Origin: Fusobacterium sp. IOR10 | GTDB lineage: Bacteria > Fusobacteriota > Fusobacteriia > Fusobacteriales > Fusobacteriaceae | Assembly: GCF_010367435.1 (NCBI RefSeq) | Contig: NZ_WJWY01000021.1 | Coordinates: 1-35,738 of the forward strand | DNA: 35,738 nucleotides | Reading direction: 5' to 3' | Shown: positions 31,963 to 35,738 of the stretch, piece after piece | How positions within the stretch are numbered: the first letter of the stretch is position 1 | Layout: each line of letters opens with the position of its first letter | Notes under the pieces: generated by a model | Database searches by the model: none | Seen by the model: only the letters and a program-made list of their open reading frames with translations | Told to the model about the DNA's origin: nothing | Position numbers and translations under genes: made by a program

Positions 31963-33174
31963 TTATTCTTCTATTAATCCCATTACATCTTCTCTATAAA
32001 CTTTTAATGCTCTTCTTAATATTATCATTGCATTTTCAATATCATCTACATTTGTACAAAAAGAAAATCTAACCTCTTGTTCTCCTTTTCCCTCTGTTTG
32101 ATAAAAACCTGGTCCTGGAGCAATTAATACAGTTTGATTATTATATCTGTATTCTTCAAGTAACCATTTTGCAAATTTTTCTGAACTATCAACTGGCAAT
32201 TTAGCAAAGGCATAAAATGCCCCACAAGGTTTTGAACAAACCACCCCTGGCATTTTTTCCAAATAGTTAAATAAAAGATCTCTTCTGTTTTTATATTTTT
32301 CTCTAACATCCTCAACATAGCTTTCCATTGTATTTATTAAATTAGATGCAGCATGTTGTTCAATTGTTGATACACAAAGCCTTGCTTGACAAAACTTTAA
32401 AATTTCTTTTAACAACTCTTGATTTTTAGTGGCTATTAATCCTATTCTAGCACCACATGCACTGTAATGTTTAGAAATACTATCCACTAAAACAACTCTA
32501 TTTTCTATTTCTGGAATGTGAGTGAATGAAAAATATTCAACATCGTCATATATAAATTGTTTATATACTTCATCTGCAATTATGTATATATCATACTTTT
32601 CTGCAATTTCCCCTAGCATATATATTTCTTCTTTTGTATACACAGCTCCTGTTGGATTAACTGGATTTGATATCATAATCGCCCTTGTTTTTTCATCTAT
32701 TAAATTTTCAATTACTTCTCTACTTGGTAAATGAAATTTTGTTTCAATAGTTGTTTCTATTGGTTTTACAACAGCCCCTGCAAACTTACAAAAACTTGAA
32801 TAATTGGAATAAAAGGGTTCGGGAATTAAAACATTATCTCCCTCATTACAAATAGCCATCATTGTAAAAAATATCGCTTCACTACCACCTTGAGTTATTA
32901 AAATTTCTTCTTTATCAAAAAATGTATCCATTTTTTCATAACTTGCTTTAAAACTCTCTCTCAATTTTTCTAATCCTCTTGAATCTGAATATTTTACAAT
33001 TTTATCACTAAAACTATGTAGTGCTGTAAAAAATGTATCGGGAGTTACAATATTAGGTTGTCCTATATTTAGAGCATAAACTGTTACACCTTGAGCTTTC
33101 GCTGCATCGGCTAGTGGTATCAACTTTCTTATTGGTGAATAGTTCATTGTTGAAGCTCTTTGTGATATATGCAT
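31963..33174 (-). CDS. class I/II aminotransferase (aspartate-aminotransferase-like)
   Basis: A 403-residue fold-type I PLP enzyme. Motifs: [51 protein letters not shown] (N173), [10 protein letters not shown] (D201), [15 protein letters not shown] with the PLP lysine K235, and VRFSFCTN with the carboxylate-binding arginine near the end. It fits the aspartate/aromatic aminotransferase group; the donor is not determined by sequence. AAGGAGGGG precedes the ATG. It has its own extended -10 promoter and leads the DUF1846 gene. Confidence 0.9.
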   Translation of the reverse strand: MHISQRASTMNYSPIRKLIPLADAAKAQGVTVYALNIGQPNIVTPDTFFTALHSFSDKIVKYSDSRGLEKLRESFKASYEKMDTFFDKEEILITQGGSEAIFFTMMAICNEGDNVLIPEPFYSNYSSFCKFAGAVVKPIETTIETKFHLPSREVIENLIDEKTRAIMISNPVNPTGAVYTKEEIYMLGEIAEKYDIYIIADEVYKQFIYDDVEYFSFTHIPEIENRVVLVDSISKHYSACGARIGLIATKNQELLKEILKFCQARLCVSTIEQHAASNLINTMESYVEDVREKYKNRRDLLFNYLEKMPGVVCSKPCGAFYAFAKLPVDSSEKFAKWLLEEYRYNNQTVLIAPGPGFYQTEGKGEQEVRFSFCTNVDDIENAMIILRRALKVYREDVMGLIEE

Positions 33175-33231
33175 ATTTCCCCTCCTTAATTTTTTAATTT
33201 ATTTCAATGATTCTTTTTTTAATTACTAAAC

Positions 33232-33240
33232 ATTATATCA
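33232..33240 (-). promoter_or_regulatory. extended -10 promoter of the aminotransferase gene
   Basis: TGATATAAT on the minus strand, about 60 bases before the start codon; no clear -35. The gap from thiM has no convincing terminator, so some readthrough from the thi operon is possible. Confidence 0.65.
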
Positions 33241-33280
33241 TATATACCATATAAATATAAAGATGATTTTAAAATTTTAA

Positions 33281-34096
33281 TTATAAGTTTAATTCTATTT
33301 GATTTTTAAAATTAAATGTTTCCCTTGTCATATTATAAACACTATCAATAATCCAAACTCTTAAACTAGAATTTCCTTGCCCTTCAGTTAATCTTGATTC
33401 TGCAATTTCTCCTGAAATACCCATTATGGAAACTCCAACTGTTGCTCCTAAGAAATAGTCCTCTTCCACTGCACAAACACTTCCTATTAAAGAAGCTGTC
33501 ATACACCCTGTTCCTGTTACTTTTCCAAGAATAGGAGTTCCATTATTTATTTTAGCAATTCTTTTCCCATCTGTCACTATATCTTCTTTACCAGTTAAGG
33601 CTATTACAGTATTTAATCTCTTTGCTAAATTAATAGCAATGTCTTCTGCATTTTCAAATTCTTCAATAGAGTCTACACCTTTATTATTTTCATTTTTTAT
33701 TCCTGCTATTGATTTTATTTCAGCCATATTACCCTTTATCACTGCAAAATTAACATTTTTTATTAACTTTGTCACTAAATCCATTCTTGCCTTTGATGCC
33801 CCTGCTCCAACTGGATCTAATACAACTGGTTTTCCTAATTTATTTGCTACTTTCCCTGCTTTTACTGCCATTTTTCTCATAGCTTTATCCATTGTTCCTA
33901 TATTTAATATCAAAGCTGATGAAAAGGAAAGAATATCTTCTAACTCTTCCTCACAGAAAGACATTAAAGGAGAAGCTCCCAATGCCAAAGTTATGTTTGC
34001 ACAATCATTTATAGTAACTAAATTTGTTATATGAAATATAATGGGATTTTTTTCTCTTATTTTTTCAATTACATTTCCTAATAATTTTTCTTCCAT
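33281..34096 (-). CDS. thiM: hydroxyethylthiazole kinase
   Basis: ThiM phosphorylates hydroxyethylthiazole in thiamine salvage. The 271-residue protein has the ribokinase-like fold: HITNLVTINDCANITLALGASPLM, ALILNIGTMD, VVLDPVGAGA, VIKGNMAEI, ALTGKEDIVTDG, and GTGCM with the active-site C198 near the anion hole. The ATG follows AGGAGAG. It is the last of thiD-thiE-thiM; the stop of thiE lies two bases before the thiM start codon. Confidence 0.95.
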   Translation of the reverse strand: MEEKLLGNVIEKIREKNPIIFHITNLVTINDCANITLALGASPLMSFCEEELEDILSFSSALILNIGTMDKAMRKMAVKAGKVANKLGKPVVLDPVGAGASKARMDLVTKLIKNVNFAVIKGNMAEIKSIAGIKNENNKGVDSIEEFENAEDIAINLAKRLNTVIALTGKEDIVTDGKRIAKINNGTPILGKVTGTGCMTASLIGSVCAVEEDYFLGATVGVSIMGISGEIAESRLTEGQGNSSLRVWIIDSVYNMTRETFNFKNQIELNL

Positions 34097-34098
34097 TT

Positions 34099-34734
34099 TT
34101 ACTCTCCTTTTATATAAGATAACAATGTTTCACTTGCTTTTTTTATATCTTTTTTACTTAATATTTCAGATACTATTGCCACACCATTGGTTCCAGTATT
34201 AATTACTTGATTTATATTATTTAAATGTATCCCTCCAATTGCAACATTAGGTATATCTATTCCTTCTACAATTTTTTTTAAGCCTTTTATCTCAAGAGGT
34301 TCATTAATATCACTTTTAGTTGCTGTAAAAAATATAGTCCCTATTCCAACATAATCAGCTCCACCCTTTTGAGCTAATTTAGCTTCTTCTAAATTTCCAA
34401 CTGAAACTCCTATCACTTTATCTTTCCCTAGTATCTTTCTAGCGTGATCTAATTTATAATCCTTTTGACCTATATGAACACCAGTTGCATCAACTAATTT
34501 AGCAATTTCAACATTATCATTAATAATAAAAGGAATACTATATTTATCTGTAACTTTTTTTAATTCCTTAGCAATTTTTAAAAATTCTTCATCACTAATA
34601 TGTTTTTCTCTAAGCTGTACTACAGTTACTCCCCCTAAAATACTTTCTTCAACTGCTTTATTTAAATCTCTTCCCTTTAATATATCCCTATCTGTAACTA
34701 GATACAAAGAATAATCTATATCCTTTTTATTCAT
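34099..34734 (-). CDS. thiE: thiamine-phosphate synthase
   Basis: ThiE joins hydroxymethylpyrimidine diphosphate to hydroxyethylthiazole phosphate to give thiamine phosphate. The 211-residue TIM barrel shows LYLVTDRDILKGRD, VVQLREKHISDEEF, FIINDNVEIAKLV, GVHIGQKD, IGVSVGNLEEAK, YVGIGTIFFTATKSD and VAIGGIHLNNI, all as expected. The ATG follows GGAG in the end of thiD, and the genes overlap by eight bases. It is the middle gene of the salvage operon. Confidence 0.96.
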   Translation of the reverse strand: MNKKDIDYSLYLVTDRDILKGRDLNKAVEESILGGVTVVQLREKHISDEEFLKIAKELKKVTDKYSIPFIINDNVEIAKLVDATGVHIGQKDYKLDHARKILGKDKVIGVSVGNLEEAKLAQKGGADYVGIGTIFFTATKSDINEPLEIKGLKKIVEGIDIPNVAIGGIHLNNINQVINTGTNGVAIVSEILSKKDIKKASETLLSYIKGE

Positions 34735-35533
34735 AACTAACTCCTGCTTTTTTATATAAATCTACAAAATGTCCAACTGGACCAACACCATGTCCTATTG
34801 GAAATGAATTTTTAATAGCCTCTGTAATATATTCCTTTCCTATTTTTACACTTTCTTCTATTGAATATCCTTTTCCTATTAATGAAGCTATAGTTGAAGA
34901 TAGGGTACATCCTGTTCCATGAGTATTTTTAGTATCTATTCTAATTCCATCAAATTTTACTATTTTTCCATTTTCAAGCACAAGAATATCTGTACAATTG
35001 TCAGATCTATGCCCGCCCTTCATCAACACATTTTTAGCTCCTAATTTTTGAATTCTTTTAGATGCCTCTATCATATCATCTTCATTTTCAATTTTCATTC
35101 CAGATAATATCTCCCCTTCTGGAATATTAGGTGTTATTAATTTCCCTAGACATATGAATTTTTTCAAAGCTTCAATAGCTTCATCCTTTAATAATTTATA
35201 TTCACTTTTGGAAACCATAACTGGATCTATTATTATATTTTTAGCTTTATATTTTTTTAAAGCCCGTCCTATTGTTTCTATTATTTCACTACTTGATAGC
35301 ATACCTATTTTAACAGCATCTACCTCTATATCTTCAAATATAACTCTTATTTGATTTTCTATTATTTCTTTAGACATTTCTTCCACTGCAAAAACTCCCA
35401 TTGTATTTTGGGCTGTTACTGCAGTAATAACACTCATTCCGTAAACTCCCATTGCACTCATAGCTTTTAAATCTGCCTGAATTCCAGCTCCACCACAACT
35501 ATCTGACCCTGCAATTGTTAAAACTTTTTTCAT
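34727..35533 (-). CDS. thiD: hydroxymethylpyrimidine/phosphomethylpyrimidine kinase
   Basis: ThiD phosphorylates hydroxymethylpyrimidine twice. The 268-residue ribokinase-fold protein has LTIAGSDSCGGAGIQADLKAM, YGMSVITAVTAQNT, VKIGMLSS, IIDPVMVSKS, LITPNIPEGE, VLMKGGH, and NTHGTGCTLSS with C209 at the active site. GGAGG precedes the ATG. It leads thiD-thiE-thiM. No de novo genes (thiC, thiG) are in the window, so this cluster looks like thiamine salvage. Only about 80 bases separate it from an insertion sequence; no room is left for a TPP riboswitch. Confidence 0.96.
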   Translation of the reverse strand: MKKVLTIAGSDSCGGAGIQADLKAMSAMGVYGMSVITAVTAQNTMGVFAVEEMSKEIIENQIRVIFEDIEVDAVKIGMLSSSEIIETIGRALKKYKAKNIIIDPVMVSKSEYKLLKDEAIEALKKFICLGKLITPNIPEGEILSGMKIENEDDMIEASKRIQKLGAKNVLMKGGHRSDNCTDILVLENGKIVKFDGIRIDTKNTHGTGCTLSSTIASLIGKGYSIEESVKIGKEYITEAIKNSFPIGHGVGPVGHFVDLYKKAGVSYE

Positions 35534-35583
35534 ATTTAGCCTCCATAATATTTTAAGTTTTCTTCTACCTAATTAGCCCCTTC

Positions 35584-35612
35584 ATTATAACATAAAAAAA
35601 AAGAGGTTAAAC
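35584..35612 (-). promoter_or_regulatory. promoter of thiDEM, abutting the insertion sequence
   Basis: Extended -10 TGTTATAAT (35592-35584) with a weak -35 GTTTAA (35612-35607) at 17-bp spacing on the minus strand. The -35 ends exactly at the IS terminus. The leader to thiD would be about 44 nt. Confidence 0.65.
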
Positions 35613-35738
35613 TGTAGTGAACCCATTTTCTTGGACATGAAATTTAATATTTAATTTAAGGATTGATTCCTGTATTCTGCAGGAGTTAATCCTTTTAATT
35701 TTATTTTAATTCTCTGATTATTATAATAATCAATATAA
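35613..35738 (-). mobile_element. IS3-family (IS150 group) insertion sequence, right end, cut by the window edge
   Basis: The terminal inverted repeat begins TGTAGTGAACCCATTTTC and goes on to TTGGACATGA; TG at the tip and the CCCATTTT..TTGGAC core match IS150-group ends as I know them. Inside it lies the end of the transposase gene. The three bases before the tip (AAC) may be one copy of the target duplication; the other end is outside the window. Confidence 0.85.
35651..35737 (-). CDS. IS150-group transposase OrfB, C-terminal fragment
   Basis: The last 28 codons of the transposase are in the window; the rest lies beyond its right edge. The sequence YIDYYNNQRIKIKLKGLTPA, then EYR, is the standard end of the IS3/IS150 DDE integrase-like transposase (rve domain), which cuts and joins the IS ends. 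The stop TAA lies 38 bases inside the inverted repeat tip. The fragment is intact here; whether the full element is active cannot be told. Confidence 0.9.
   Translation of the reverse strand, partial: YIDYYNNQRIKIKLKGLTPAEYRNQSLN

Noticed and set aside
33241..33281. Terminator after thiM
   Set aside because: Only an AT-only near-palindrome is seen (AATTAAAATTTT region), without a stable stem plus T-tract.
35534..35612. TPP riboswitch before thiD
   Set aside because: The leader is about 44 nt, too short, and no conserved TPP motifs such as CUGAGA are present on the minus strand.

Overview
The window is a stretch of strongly AT-rich chromosome, almost certainly from a fusobacterium (Fusobacteriaceae, Fusobacterium or a close relative). 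The inference rests on the mixture of genes. Firmicutes-like genes (HPr kinase, SepF, class III fructose-1,6-bisphosphatase, PatB-type C-S lyase, DUF1846) sit beside genes of a lipid-A-bearing outer-membrane cell (an LpxL-type acyltransferase, a DUF374 acyltransferase, long-form SppA). Nearly all genes are chromosomal housekeeping genes. No tRNA or rRNA gene was seen.

Layout: (1) 34-4653, minus strand: an operon folC - duplicated hprK - nrnA - short sepF-like gene, ending in a strong terminator. (2) 4800-6423, plus: an LpxL-type acyltransferase and a SIMPL-domain secreted protein broken by a one-base shift in an A7 tract. (3) 6453-8172, minus: pepT and a GNAT acetyltransferase. (4) 8329-11917, plus: a three-gene iron-sulfur/nitrosative-stress-type operon (DUF1858 redox-disulfide protein, an unrecognised protein, a hemerythrin), then a glycerophosphodiesterase, a C-S lyase, and a 44-residue Leu-Asp-Cys-Cys protein behind a CsoR-like operator. 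(5) 11934-13919, minus: an HTH replication-initiator-like gene, a cyclase/formamidase and an AlkD-type glycosylase, all overlapping; iteron-like repeats lie upstream. (6) 14290-15210, plus: a stand-alone SUMF1-fold protein. (7) 15250-25814, minus: a long series with DUF374 acyltransferase, metG, galU, phosphohexomutase, hemW, yggS, full-length sepF, a PP-loop enzyme and fbp. (8) 25958-29638, minus: a uridine-kinase-like gene, sppA and ybaB. (9) 29639-30442: about 800 bases without a convincing gene but with a complete promoter-to-terminator unit. (10) 30443-35533, minus: thiD-thiE-thiM salvage operon, an aspartate-type aminotransferase and DUF1846. (11) 35613-end: the end of an IS150-type insertion sequence, butted against the thi promoter.

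The genes serve cell division (two SepF proteins), envelope building (LpxL-like and DUF374 acyltransferases, GalU, phosphohexomutase), carbon control (HprK, Fbp), cofactor metabolism (FolC, HemW, YggS, ThiDEM) and stress defence (hemerythrin operon, AlkD). The points most worth a second look are the tandem HPr kinase whose two copies have lost opposite parts of the active site, the CRP/FNR-like palindrome at -41.5 of the hemerythrin operon, the small LDCC protein and its operator, the iteron-like repeats beside an initiator-like gene, and the roughly 545-nt apparently non-coding transcription unit. Start codons were chosen by ribosome binding site. Functions are inferred from motif recognition by eye, without database searches.
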